This document shows, one piece after another, positions 12,101 to 22,854 of a stretch of 39,146 bases of DNA. The stretch is taken from positions 1 through 39,146 of the forward strand of contig JAKSYS010000602.1 of NCBI GenBank assembly GCA_022925895.1, read 5' to 3'. Within the stretch, counting starts at the first letter, position 1. Each line of letters opens with the position of its first letter. The stretch is from Fragilaria crotonensis (lineage: Eukaryota; Bacillariophyta; Fragilariophyceae; Fragilariales; Fragilariaceae). The notes beneath the pieces are model-generated. The model ran no database searches and was not told the origin of the DNA. It saw only the letters and a program-made list of their open reading frames with translations. The position numbers were made by a program, and so were the translations under genes.

Positions 12101-15100
12101 CAACAATCTCAAATTGAGTCGTACCCTCAGTGACAATACAGCGGCTTGATCGTAGACCTTCCTTCCCACAGTACAATTCTGTATCCGGTTGGTCTATATC
12201 TATCTTTTCATCGACAGTGAATACAGTTTGCTCACAAAGCTGAAATTTTCCACCCTTTTGCGTTGCAGAAGCACTCTTGATAGCCGCCGACAGGGTTTTC
12301 CAGTCGCTGTAACAGTCAACTGTCGTCTGACATGCGCGAGAATCAAACTCATTGCATTTTCCGACACAGTCTTGTGGATTGGAACAATCTCCGGCAGTTG
12401 CCTGCACAAAAATTCCGTTGCAGTCGCCGCCAGCATTTTCGCGTCCGCAATTCTCGTTAGCCGTGAGGAGCCTAGAGTTCGAGTCCAAGAAAACTGGACC
12501 AGGAAAGACGCTGAAGTCGTTTTGCACGAAATTGGATTCCTGAATCTCAAGCCTTCCTTGAAAGACAGAAACGACACCTCCATCAACAGCATTGTCATTG
12601 AATTCACAATTATTGATAACCAGCTCCCCCCGGAGAGCAAAAATGGCTGCGAGGCTAACTTCGTTTTTCTCGAAAGTGCATGTATTTAAAGAGATGGCGA
12701 ACGAATTCACTTGTTGCAGCAATCGCGAATGATTTTCCTGTTCCATGTCTAGATTCACGCCCTTCATTTCGTCAGGGAAAACATAAGTGTCGTCATCAAT
12801 TGGAGATGGCGGGGCAACTGCTATTGTCCCAGGACTTCGCGACCATGCCAAGACGGAAGGAATGTAAAAATCCAGATCAACGTTGCGTTTTCGGGCAGGG
12901 AAAGTAAATAAATCATCGTTGATCGGAGAAGTTGGAACGGCTGTTGAGGTCCCAGGAGCTGGCGACCCAGGTCGGATGCTTGGAAGTGAAGTATTATCTG
13001 GAATGGACGTAGTCACTGAGCTCGATGGAGGCGCCGTTGCCGCAGGTAAAGCAGTCGGCGAGGTCGGCAGCGCCGTTGGCAAAGGTGGAGTCCCTGGTGA
13101 GGTGCTGACCACATTTGAACTTTGAAATGTTGGTCCTGATGATATCGGTGCACCGGAAGCAATCAACGGAGATGAAGTTCCTGGGGAAGTGCTGGCCACA
13201 TTTGAACTTTGAAAAGTTGGTCCTAACGATGTCGGTGCTCGGAAGCAATCGATGGAGGTGAAGTTCCTGGTGAGGTGCTTACCACATTTGAACTTTGAAA
13301 AGTTGGTCCTAACGATGTCGGTGCTCCAGAGGCAAGCAATGGAGTAGGTGATGAAGAAATCGCTGGCACTTGAGAGGTCACAGAGCCTGGAGATGGAGAG
13401 GATGGCGATAATTGACTGGGTGCCGCGCTCAATGATGGTGACGGTATTCCTGCGACGGATGGATTGAAGCTTATCGAAGGCAATAACGATAAAGAAGGCC
13501 CTGATACACCGGATGGTTTCTGACTCGTTGTCAGGGAGGTTGGAACTGCACTGGAAGTAGGCAAATCTGATGGCTTTGCACTTGCCGAGGGAGATGTCGG
13601 CGACAGGCTTGAACTAGGCCTAGATAAACCAGATGGCTCTTGACTTGTCGTCGGTCCTGGACTAGAAGTTGCCCCTGACTGAGTGGATGGTTTCAGACTC
13701 GTTGTCAGAGTAGTTGGAGATGGACTCGAAGTGGGTCCTGACAGAGCGGAAGGCTTTGGACTTGTGGTCGGAGCGGTTGGAGCAGGACTCGAAGTGGGCC
13801 CTGATATTCCTGACGGATTTGGACTTGTGGTCGGTGCAGTAGGAGCAGGACTCGAAGTGGGCCCTGATATTCCGGACGGATTAGGACTAGTTGTCGGAGC
13901 AGTAGGAGCAGGACTCGAAGAAGGCCCTGATATTCCTGACGGATTTGGACTAGCTGTCGGAGCAGTTGGAGCTGGACTCGTAGTGGGCCCTGATATTCTT
14001 GACGGCTTGGGACTAGTGGTCGGAGTAGTTGGAGCTGGACTCGAAGTGGGCCCTGATATTCCTGACGGCACTGGGCTAGTGGTCGGCGAGGTTGGTTCCG
14101 GACTTATTGTGGGTCCTGATGCTCCTGTTGGCATCGGGCTAGTGGTTGGTGAGGTTGGTTCTGGACTTATAGATGGCCCTGCTGCACCAGATGGCTGTGG
14201 ACTTGTCGTGGGCGAGGTTGGTTGTGGACTTATTGTGGGTCCTGTCGCTCCAGAGGGCATTGGGCTAGTGGTCGGCGAGGTTGGTTGTGGACTTATTGTG
14301 GGTCCAGTTGCTCCAGAGGGCATTGGGCTTGCGGTTGGAGAGGTTGAATCTGGCCTTTTCGTGGGCCTTCTGGTGGGCCTTCTGGTGGGCCTTTTAGTTG
14401 GCCTTTTCGTGGGCCTGTTAGTTGGCCTCGTTGTGTCAGATGGCATTGGACTTACGGTCAGGGCCTCTGTAGCAGCATCCGCATCTCCTACTGCCAGAAT
14501 AAGTGTATTTCCACTATTTTCCTCCCATACGCAGTTTTTAAATGCAATTTCTCCACCCTTTCCGCTGTAAAGAACTGAAGCATTCCGAGCCTCCCGAAAT
14601 GTCAATCCTGATATTTGTACTTGTGTTACACCCCCGACGATAACAATGTGAAAGCTCCCTTTTAACAGAATACATGCATCGTCGCTCTTTCCGTTTTCTC
14701 CGCAGATTAATTCTGTTTTGCTAGCATCAATTAGAATTGGATCAAGTTCTGAAGACGATTTCGGTATCTGAAAAATGTCGTCATCGACAACTGGCACGTC
14801 TGTAACGAAGTCAAACTCGGTGTTTGGGCAGAGGACGTACGATCCTCCATTAACACCAAGTGTTTTGTTGCTTGTTATTGCAATATCACGTTGGAGCGTG
14901 AACAAGTCCGAGTACCCCACGACTCCGGTAGCCTTGGGACATTTTGAGGGTCCTGTGATCTGCGAAACAACCGTGGTCAACGCCGCGAGTGTGATTGCAA
15001 GATGCCATTGAGAACATCTAACCCCATCGAAAGGCCGACTTCTCTTCCGCGGGCGTATTCGCGATCGCTGTGCCATTGCTCGTTTTCTTGCTTGTTGCGT

Positions 15101-15154
15101 CGGTGAATTTGGGGATGGTGGATGGATTTCGATGAAATGTGTGGGGAAGTGCAA
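9174..15154 (-). CDS. giant secreted PT-rich protein with beta-helix domains (one frame break near 13240)
   Basis: Two minus-strand frames, 15154-13223 (643 codons) and about 13240-9174 (1341 codons from 13199), form one gene interrupted by a one-base loss. A basic N-terminus (second Met at residue 27, base 15076, is an alternative start) precedes a hydrophobic stretch at about residues 50-66, a signal peptide. Four related Cys-containing units follow, each with an LC/IC...DITIQCG-type core and short beta-strand repeats ending in polar turns, as in right-handed parallel beta-helix (pectin-lyase-like) folds. Unit 1 is split by a PT-rich region of roughly 570 residues. Units 2-4 lie at residues about 297-560, 594-870 and 899-1165 of the second frame. 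A (K/R)RPT stretch sits at residues 241-268, and a PT/KRPT tail ends the protein. PT-rich segments are commonly O-glycosylated; a cell-wall or adhesion role is inferred. No catalytic residues are recognised. Confidence 0.85.
13090..13340 (-). repeat. three ~84-bp coding repeats (GPTFQSSNVVSTSPG type)
   Basis: Three consecutive copies encoding TFQSSNV(V/A)STSPGT plus an IASGAP-like linker, between the PT minisatellite and the second half of beta-helix unit 1. The middle copy lacks one base relative to the other two (GTGCTCGGAAGC on the plus strand near 13236-13247), which creates the frame break of the gene. Confidence 0.85.
13514..14317 (-). repeat. 63-bp coding minisatellite (21-residue PT units)
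   Basis: About 13 tandem units inside the PT-protein gene, ten of them full 21-residue units of the type SGISGPTSSPAPTAPTTSPN-P. Units 1-4 (SGATG...PQPTSPTTSP type) and 5-9 (SGISG...APTAPTTSP type) form two subfamilies. Later units are degenerate or shortened to 18-19 residues but keep frame. All length steps are multiples of three, so purifying selection on the frame is evident. The antisense strand is also open here purely because of this composition. Confidence 0.9.
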
Positions 15155-15897
15155 GTCTCGAGATGGCCATTAATATTATCTGTCCTCGTATCTGAAGAAT
15201 TAAACAGGTATTAACGTTAAACTCATGTTTAAGTATTTTAGACGCTTATGAATATTATTATTGATAGTGACGTTAAAGTCATTATCTTGGTTCACAATAC
15301 TCAACGCACAACGGCTGCCTACCGTTGGGCGAGCCTCTAGATGCGCGCAGTTGATGCTTGGACTTCTGCACGACGTGCAACTGGCATCTACTGACGACCC
15401 AATGTCTCAAGGTGGACTTAACCCCGGAGGTGCGCTCTGTATGACTCGTCCTACACAGTGAAGGTTTATAACCCCAAGACATGTCATTCTAATCTTGATG
15501 TGAGGCAATGTCACGGAGAGAGCGAGAAGGCGCAAACAATTTTGAATTACAAAACTACTAGCTAGTAGAGACTGGCAATGACCTCGGAAGGTGCCAGCGT
15601 TCATCGGGTTGAGCATGGTGTGGCCGACCTACCGGTAGTTGATGTGTTTCAAGTTTCAAGTAGTTGGCTTTCAATACATTGATGAAAAGTTATGTCGTTC
15701 GTAGAATCAATTATAACGCAGCAACTAAGCATTCTTACACGAACTCTTGCTCGGTTTCATTGGTACTCTCCTTGAAGAAGTGCTTAGTACTACCCAGAAG
15801 TATTGGCGATGCGACTTTTCATTGATCAGGCAATGTTCCAACGCGATCGCAGGCATGGATCATAACAAATGAAAGGTCAGGATTATCGAGCGACAAG
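15155..15897. other. intergenic region upstream of the PT-protein gene
   Basis: 743 bases between the start of the PT-protein gene and the 3' end of the next minus-strand locus. It should contain the PT-gene promoter. Only short open frames; no RNA gene, repeat or obvious regulatory motif recognised. Confidence 0.5.
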
Positions 15898-18326
15898 TCA
15901 TAAAGGCACCGGCACACGACTCGAGGTGGTGCAAAGTCGACCGAAATCAATGTCGCGGGCCACTTGACCAACAGCATCTCCTCTGGAGGAGCACTCTCCA
16001 GTATTCACGGCAACGCAGAATTCGTGCTCTAATATTGATCCCTTCTTGGCAAATACAAAATTCTTTTCCAGCGTGCTATTCTTTTCTTTCCAACACTGAA
16101 TCCCGGACAGACACCCCTCTTGGCGTAGATGGCGCCACTGCGCTTTCTCTCCAAAGTAAACACTGTTATCATGCAAGCTGTCCATGGCAGTGGCGGTCAC
16201 AATACCGTTTGGTCGCAAATTTTGGATCAAATTCTTCATGTCGGAAGGGCAGAAAGATGAACCATGAATGACGTCGCACCGTCTCTCATTTGGATTGGAG
16301 AAGTACTCGGGAACAGTTTTGCATGTGTCGCCGACGACGAAGCTAAGTCGGCTCCAGCAAAATGAGCTCCCAGCGCCTGAACCGCAGGATCCTGATAGGG
16401 GCGATCGAATCTATCGAATGTGATAAGTTCGACTCGATCCGACGATTGCAAAAGAGCGCTGCCGAGTGTCCTGCTCCAAAGCCGGTTTCACAAACTCGAA
16501 TCGTGTCGGTCTCATGAACTAATTCCGACTCGAGCTGACGAAGGATGGACAAGAAAATCAACGATTGTCGTGGATAGAGAAACATACCGCCGGAAACTTT
16601 AGCACTCGTCCGGTTCTTTTCCACAAGCACATCAAGCTCCTTCCAAAATTGAACCGTTTTATTGTAGGCAAGCACGGCTTGGTCCGACAACTCTACCTCG
16701 CATGGATTATCTTTTGCACCAGATTGTTGACCCTCATCACTAGCAAGTGCACTTGCATCCGACGACGTGAATGTCTGATTTAACAGTACTTTGGCTCCGA
16801 GCCACGGATCACGGCAGAAAACAGATTGCCGGCTTTCAAAGGCATTACAAACGCCAAAGGTAGGCCGAGGGGCATCAAACGAAGGGCAGAAGTCCGAAGG
16901 TATCTTTCGTTCGTCACACGACAAGTCAGCTGGAATTGCGTCATACAGCATATTATACCTCCACTTAGGACGAGCAGCTTCGCTGCGGCCAGTCATTAGT
17001 TCCTTTATCATGGTATAGAGGTCGTGAGGTGTCACAACCTTGTCACTGTTTGCGAGCAAATTTTCGATTGGGTAGTGCCGAGGCACGATGACTTCCGTCC
17101 ATGGATGCCTCTGTTCAATTTGAGTGCTGTAGTCAACCGTTACAGCGTCGCCCCCTTGCAAACCGTGGTCCGATCGTAGCACAATAATGGTATTGTGAGC
17201 CTCTTCGTGTTCCAGAAAGGATTGAATCATTTTGGAGAGCGCCACATCGTACTCTTCGAGCAATAGTGGCACCTTTGCTGTATCTGCTGCGTAGTTGTGT
17301 GCGACCATGGAGTTGAGGAAGGCAAACTTCGGAACCTCTCGATACGCATCCCACATACCACGAATGAGATCCAATCCAATCTCGTGGAGAGGCATGCCGT
17401 TCGTGTTGTCGACGCAGAGTCCCGGCAGGATATTCACGTACAAATCTTTCTTCGTGGGAAGCCTCCGTCTCAGCAACCTACAAAACACTTGATGAAGCAT
17501 AATATCAGCGTTCAAGGGGAATACCCTGTCCTGAACAACCCATGGACTGCCCGGGTAGCAAAACTCTTCACCAAAAAAGGTGACATACCCATTTTCCTTG
17601 GCAATATCGTACAGAAAAGGACTAGTCGTGTTCGCTGGGCAATACACACGATGGTGCTTTGGTCCTCGACTTCGTAACTCAAGTTCAAATTCCATCACGG
17701 TTGGATCTGTACAGACATCTCCAATTTCAAAAGTACCATTGAAGCAGGTTGGGTGCCTCAGAGTGGTAATGCATCCACTGAGACTTGCCACTTGATTGGC
17801 AACAGAATTCGGACCAACAACGGCAAACTTTGGAAAATCCACGGCACACAGATCCCCAAGGCATTGGCCATTGCTGTTTTGGATCCGATGCTGGTCCAAC
17901 AGTTTCAGGGTGAGAGGCATGTGACGGTGCGCATGTGCCGCAGAAACAGAATCAACTTCAATCACCAAGATATTGGCCTTCTTCTGGATATCATTCGTCC
18001 GCCGAGTAATGTCGGCATCGTCTTGCACTTTGTATTCTTGAGTTGCGACACGAGCTCTTCGTTCTCGCGACGCGAACATCAAAGAAAGGGAACTGTGGAC
18101 AATCAACCACCAAGAAAGACTCTCTTGGAAAAGATATGTTTTTATTCCAAGGATACACGACATGGATACCAGTCTCGATGACTCGTTGAGCAATTGCAGC
18201 TTTACCCTCGTTTCGGATGGATTTGAAAACTTGCTTGATGTTGTGAAACGTCGGTGTGCACGGTTCAATCTTCCAGCGATGGTCTCTGGGAATATCGGCA
18301 TAAAAGGATAGCAATGATGGTGGCAA
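15898..18326 (-). pseudogene. alkaline-phosphatase-like (DUF229/sulfatase-type) domain fused to a SAM methyltransferase, frame-broken
   Basis: Read on the minus strand through at least four frames. The N-terminal part (18326 to about 18060, with DHRWKIEPCTPTF) switches into a frame running to about 16450. That frame has the metal-binding strand ANILVIEVDSVSAAH, a nucleophile-region motif PNSVANQ, GYVTFFGEEFC, and the metal ligands SDHGLQGG near its end: a DUF229-type alkaline-phosphatase-superfamily domain. It then continues into VCETGFGAGHSA, motif I of a class I SAM methyltransferase. The methyltransferase continues after breaks near 16450 (in a T4 run) and near 16355, into the frame ending at 15898 (VIHGSSFCPSDMKNLI, NGIVTATAMDSL). 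A substrate such as a sulfated or phosphorylated glycan is inferred only. Domain order and frame proximity argue for one fused gene. Breaks make it a pseudogene, unless they are assembly errors. It may be the C-terminal half of the next locus. Confidence 0.75.
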
Positions 18327-18368
18327 GGAATTTTGTCTGGGGTATGGAGCGCTGAATTCGATAGCGAC

Positions 18369-20946
18369 TCAATGAGCTCGCAGTGGCTTGCGGGGATGGC
18401 GGGGACATGTTGACAACCAAGTCTGGAAGGAGGAGTCTGCTAAAGAGCGAGGTTCAATTGGCGTTTCCTTCCTCGTGGCAACTCCTGCAATTTGTAGTAT
18501 GCTTTCATGCACATCAAAGGGTGTCACATACTTGTCGGCATTCCGTCGCAGGTTAACATGATATTCGCTGTTCCGCGTCGAATTTGGTAGACGAATGTAT
18601 AGAATAGGCTCACTTCGTTCTCTCCTGCCAGCGTTCGATTGAAAGTAGGGTCCGTAATGGAGTCCGTGGTCGGAAAGGAGCACCAGCAATGTATTGTTTG
18701 ATCTCGTGGGTGACATTGAGAACCATCTGAGAAACTTGGTCAGTGGGTCGTCAATCAGTCTACCAAGTCATGGTATCCTCGTGTGTCGATCAGTGACAGG
18801 AATGCCGCCCACGGTCGCTGTTCTTCTTTGACAGATGCCGTTCTGGTGTACGCGTCGATAAACTGTCTCATGTGGTTGAAAAGGTAATTGGCTGCCAGAA
18901 GTTACCGACACAATTGGGTCTGGCAAAATGGAAACAAAACAGTTCATGCAGAGCTTGGCCATGAGTTGTATCGGGCATCATGCTTTGAACCATATTCGAG
19001 TTGGCAATACATCCATCTTCCGCTTTAAGGTAGCATAACCTGCATCCTTTAAGCGATCCAAATCAAGTCCCCGCATCTGAAATGCCATGATGACTTGTCC
19101 ATTCATCACCGGAATACAGCGCTGCCTGGTTCGGTCCGGTGTTACCAACTGTACTGAAGCGGGAGAAACGAATCGCCCGGGCCTGGGATTGCAAAAATGC
19201 TTTTGTTTTCGGCATGCTAAAGTCAAATTGTGCGCGAGAAATAGGATCAATCATCACAACAAGAATGTTGGGTTTTCCCAACGTGTCTGCTGTTGTCGGA
19301 TGATCCTTCTTTGTCGGAATGATCCGAGTGGTACATGACACCTGCTGGTTTGCATTCCCTTGTCCAGCATCATTTGTATCATTGGTTTGGACCACTGGGC
19401 CTGGAAAATTTGCTACAATTCAACTTGACACATGCTGATTCGGCATTGGGGAAATCAAACAGTGGCAAGATCGTATCTTGCTCGCACCTTGTCTGTTACA
19501 ATATGACCATCACATTGATTTCAAGTACGTCCCAGGTATTCAGTTCCTTGTCGACAACCTCATCGTCCTTGCCCTTGGGTAAGAATTTAATTTGCAGTCG
19601 ATGTTGTTGAGGACATGGTTTCAGTATAACAGAATCAGCCATTTGTCGTAGTGCATGTGGTTTGTCATTGTACGGGAAGAACCACGGAACTTTTGGATGC
19701 ATGGATGCATTCAAATACTCTCGTCGTGATGGGATGGCAAGATCAAGTCCTTGTGTCGCAAAGAGAAATGCCTTGAAGATTGGTGGAGGTCGCATGCTTG
19801 TTGTTTTGATATCCTCCTCCTGTGCCACAACACAGGCACGGCTCGTGGCGGCTGCTTGTGCACCCCAAATAAAGAAAGATTCCAAATTATCCTTGGTAAT
19901 GAGACTGTTGGGTAGGAATACTCCCGGACCTTGCGTTTCTCTCAAATTGTCATTGTTCCAAAAATCGCTTGCACTCAAGAGTTGTACTTTGTAATGATGA
20001 TTCAACAAGTGCGTGACTGATTCCATTCCATGAAATGTGTAATAGTTTTGGGATGAATCATCATTGTCATTATCATCATTGTCGGTAGTGGTTGTCCGTG
20101 ATGATGTTGACTGTTTGATCGAAGCGAGGCCGTGACACTCATGACAATATACGTCATGGTGGGACCCTTGGTGAAAAATGTCGATGCGGCTTGTGGTGAT
20201 GAAAGATATTGTCATGATGATGATCATGATCCAAAACTGTCAATAGGAGCCAATTGGGACGATGGACCAAGGCATTCCACCATTGATCAAAGTACTACAA
20301 CTCTTTGTTGATTTTTGGTTGGTAGTATCCATCAATATACTTCGTGATGTTCTTGACGTGCCTTTTGATACATGTTGGTAATGACGGAACTGGTATTGGG
20401 TCCCATGAGAAGTACGTGCGATTGTGCAATGTCTCGTGACAAGACACGTTGTGCCAAATCCTGCATGACGAACCCATGAGGAAGGATATCATCAAATGTG
20501 AGTGTTGGTTGTAGGTACCGACTGTCGCCTGCCATGGTTTGGAATGTGGGACAAAGTTTGGTTGGATGGTTGGTGCGGGGCAGCATGCCGATGGTGTCGT
20601 GACTACTCTCGATGGGTGCAGTGTCGGTAGGAACGTCAACAGTCATCTTGGTGTATTGATGCTGTGACTGTTGTTGTTCTTCTTTTGGAAGTACAGCTGT
20701 CGTGGTCGGGGTATTGATTGGATCCCATCGAAAGTCTGATGGTGTCTGCTGAATGTCATCGTTCAAGGTGACGTTCGATTGCTGAATTGACATGGTGTTG
20801 AAGGATACGATCACTGATATTGAAACAAGGAGTAGAAGAGCGTGGGATAATTTCAGTCTTGTTGTTGTTGCTTCCGATCCATTGGAACGTCGCACCCGCA
20901 AAGTCTTTGCAGGAGTGCCAACATCAAACTCATCGGATGATCGCAT
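18369..20946 (-). pseudogene. signal-anchored protein with unrecognised domain plus DUF229/alkaline-phosphatase-like domain, frame-broken
   Basis: Starts at an ATG at 20946 with a basic N-terminus and a hydrophobic signal anchor (SHALLLLVSISVIVSF, about residues 34-49). Then comes a region I cannot assign (GDSRYLQPTLTFDDILPHGF; after a break, HDVYCHECHGLA and LDLAIPSRREYL, to about 19496). From 19395 a DUF229-type domain begins: KPNILVVMIDPISRAQF, STVGNTGPNQAALYSG, and after breaks DRLKDAGYATLK, AEDGC and WAAFLSLIDTRGYHD. It ends with LLVLLSDHGLHYG and a C-terminal VPAIPASHCELIES-like segment near 18400. I count breaks near 20330, 20240, 19480, 19095, 19040, 18890 and 18768; most but not all equal loss of one base. 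The next locus follows within 45 bases, so a single gene with two tandem phosphatase-like domains is plausible. Expected location is the secretory pathway or cell surface. Confidence 0.7.
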
Positions 20947-20989
20947 TGTGATTCAAAAATGTCCAAATACTGATTTGTCAAGAAGATTA

Positions 20990-21304
20990 TAACATTGATC
21001 CCACAAAGACACAAACGGCCAGACACGCACGCAGGTGTCGTTGTGATGGTTTGTTTCGGAAGAACAGGTTGGCGTTGTGTGTGCAAATGGAGGTTGGCCG
21101 TACGTCGACACTGTCGCGCTTTCCTCTCTATCGTAGGACAATGAAGGGATGCAGTGTCGGTGTGGTCCTGTGTGAGAAGAATGAGTCGATGTCGACCGAA
21201 GACAAGCACGATTTTGCAATGCAAGGTAGACTACTCCGAGTTCCGAGTATTACTTTATCAGTTCGACAATGACGGACGTTGATACACTGTGATCGCGGAT
21301 TGAG
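20990..21304. other. upstream region of the phosphatase-like locus
   Basis: About 315 bases between the start of the minus-strand locus and the Copia insertion. Presumably 5' leader and promoter. The retrotransposon landed about 360 bp upstream of the start codon. Nothing else recognised. Confidence 0.4.
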
Positions 21305-21309
21305 ATAGC
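21305..21309. repeat. target-site duplication, left (ATAGC)
   Basis: ATAGC directly precedes the left LTR. The same five bases occur at 28705-28709 at the right end, the first overlapping the last A of the right LTR. Five-base duplications are normal for Copia integrases. Confidence 0.75.
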
Positions 21310-22235
21310 TGTTTAAGATAAGCCGTCATGTCCAAAGAAACACTTACCACACAAGCAAGAAGATCAATAACAACAGGTTAAAACAATATTATAATATAAC
21401 TAGTGGGTACCTCCCAATTGGTCGGACTTTTGGAATACGTGTACGGTATGGGTTGTGCACGGTTGTGTGTACTGTTTGTACAGTTCAGTACTATACGCAA
21501 GTAGTGCAGTACCCCAGAGTGGTCCTACTCCGTAACAGACGCACGCACTGACGCATGTACGTATATGCAAATCTTACCGACATCGCGTACGGAGTACTCC
21601 AGTATGCATGTATGACATTTATGCTCCGAGTATGAGACAGTATTCATTTGATCCAGTACCCCAGAGTGGTCATACTCCGTAACAGACGGACGCACGCACT
21701 CACACACGCACACAATTAATTTATAATATACTAGTGGGTACCTCCCAATTGGTCGGACTTTTGGAATACGTGTACGGTATGGGTTGTGCACGGTTGTGTG
21801 TACTGTTTGTACAGTTCAGTACTATACGCAAGTAGTGCAGTACCCCAGACCCCAGAGTGGTCATACTCCGTAACAGACGCACGCACTGACGCAACTACGT
21901 ATATGCAAATCTTACCGACATCGCTTACGGAGTACTCCAGTATGCATGTATGACATATATCATACTCCGAGTATGAGACAGTATTCATTTGATCCAGTAC
22001 CCCAGAGTGGTCATACTCCGTAACAGACGGACGCACGCACGCACACACGCACACAATTAATTTATAATATAGTAGGATAGTAGGATATATAAAGATACAC
22101 GTTACGTTCACATAATGACTATATAGTAGGATATATAAAGATACACGTTACGTTCACATAATGACTGAATCACGAGTCCGGATCGATATAATGACCCACC
22201 GATAGTACAGTAGACAGTACGACCAGCATTAAACA
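21310..22235 (-). repeat. 3' LTR of the Copia element, enlarged by an internal insertion
   Basis: Starts TGTTTAAGATAAGCC and ends CAGCATTAAACA, matching the right LTR base for base at both ends. About 732 extra bases sit between the two matching parts (roughly 21398-22147), so this LTR is 926 bp against 194 bp at the other end. Confidence 0.92.
21400..22071. repeat. two tandem ~331-bp repeats inside the 3' LTR
   Basis: CTAGTGGGTACCTCCC begins at 21400 and again at 21731; each unit ends AATTTATAATATA. Inside each unit a shorter GTACCCCAGAGTGGTC motif occurs twice. A further ~60-bp piece of the LTR itself (GATACACGTTACGTTCACAT) is duplicated just to the right (about 22080-22165). The units have GTAC-rich composition like other intergenic repeats in the window, and code for nothing recognisable. 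Confidence 0.88.
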
Positions 22236-22384
22236 GTCCCCGCGAACCGGACGTCGTGTGTATGCATGATAGCAAGAACCCTCACAAAATAAAACATCGA
22301 CCTGCATGTAGTAGCCCACGAGTCATGCTCGCGCAGGAGGTACCGAACCGAACGAAACAATCGAACGGTGGAAACCTTGGGCAT

Positions 22385-22854
22385 TCAGAAATTGTGCAAA
22401 ATGGAAGTTATCAACTCCTTTCGTCGATCCGCATGAAGTACTTTCGTAAACAAATCCGCCAAGTTTGTCTGCGTATCCTCTTTATGCACTTGTAACACTC
22501 CAGCTGCTACTGCCTCTCGTACCGCATGGTAATTTATCGCATTGTGTTTCTTTGATAGCACCGACTCTGGGACACTGGTATTCTTGACCACTCCTTGATT
22601 ATCGCAGTAAACTTGAGCCGGACCATCAATTGGCACTCCAAACATTCTCAATTTATACCTCATTGCAATACAGAGATCCCTAGCCGTTCGCATTGCAACA
22701 AATTCACTTCAAACGTTGACGTCTCCACTGTATTCTGTCTCCGACTTAACCATAAAATGGGTGAGTTTTGAATGAACATTAGGATTCCTGTATGTGATCG
22801 TCGTGTTACGACATTACCAGCATGATTAGCGTCGACAAACACGTGCATAGTCAC
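22385..22854 (-). pseudogene. Copia RNase H domain (two frame segments)
   Basis: First segment (22854-22660) carries VFVDANHAGN, the start of the Copia RNase H with its first catalytic Asp, and RRSHTGILMF. The second segment (22693-22385) continues in another frame with VYCDNQGV, LSKKHNAINYHAVREAV and TNLADLFTKVL, the standard C-terminal motifs of Copia polyproteins. The switch near 22690 equals loss of one base. It ends in a stop at 22385, about 150 bases before the 3' LTR. Confidence 0.9.

Noticed and set aside
13683-14570. 295-codon plus-strand frame rich in Gly, Val and Leu
   Set aside because: It is the antisense of the PT minisatellite; its regular pattern mirrors the 63-bp unit of the real minus-strand gene.
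18000-18326. Introns as an explanation for the frame switches of the phosphatase-like locus
   Set aside because: Homologous sequence continues directly across several switches with only one base gained or lost, leaving no room for an intron.
21525-22111. Minus-strand frames of 88 and 126 codons in the enlarged LTR
   Set aside because: They repeat within each 331-bp unit and consist of translated repeat DNA with no family resemblance.
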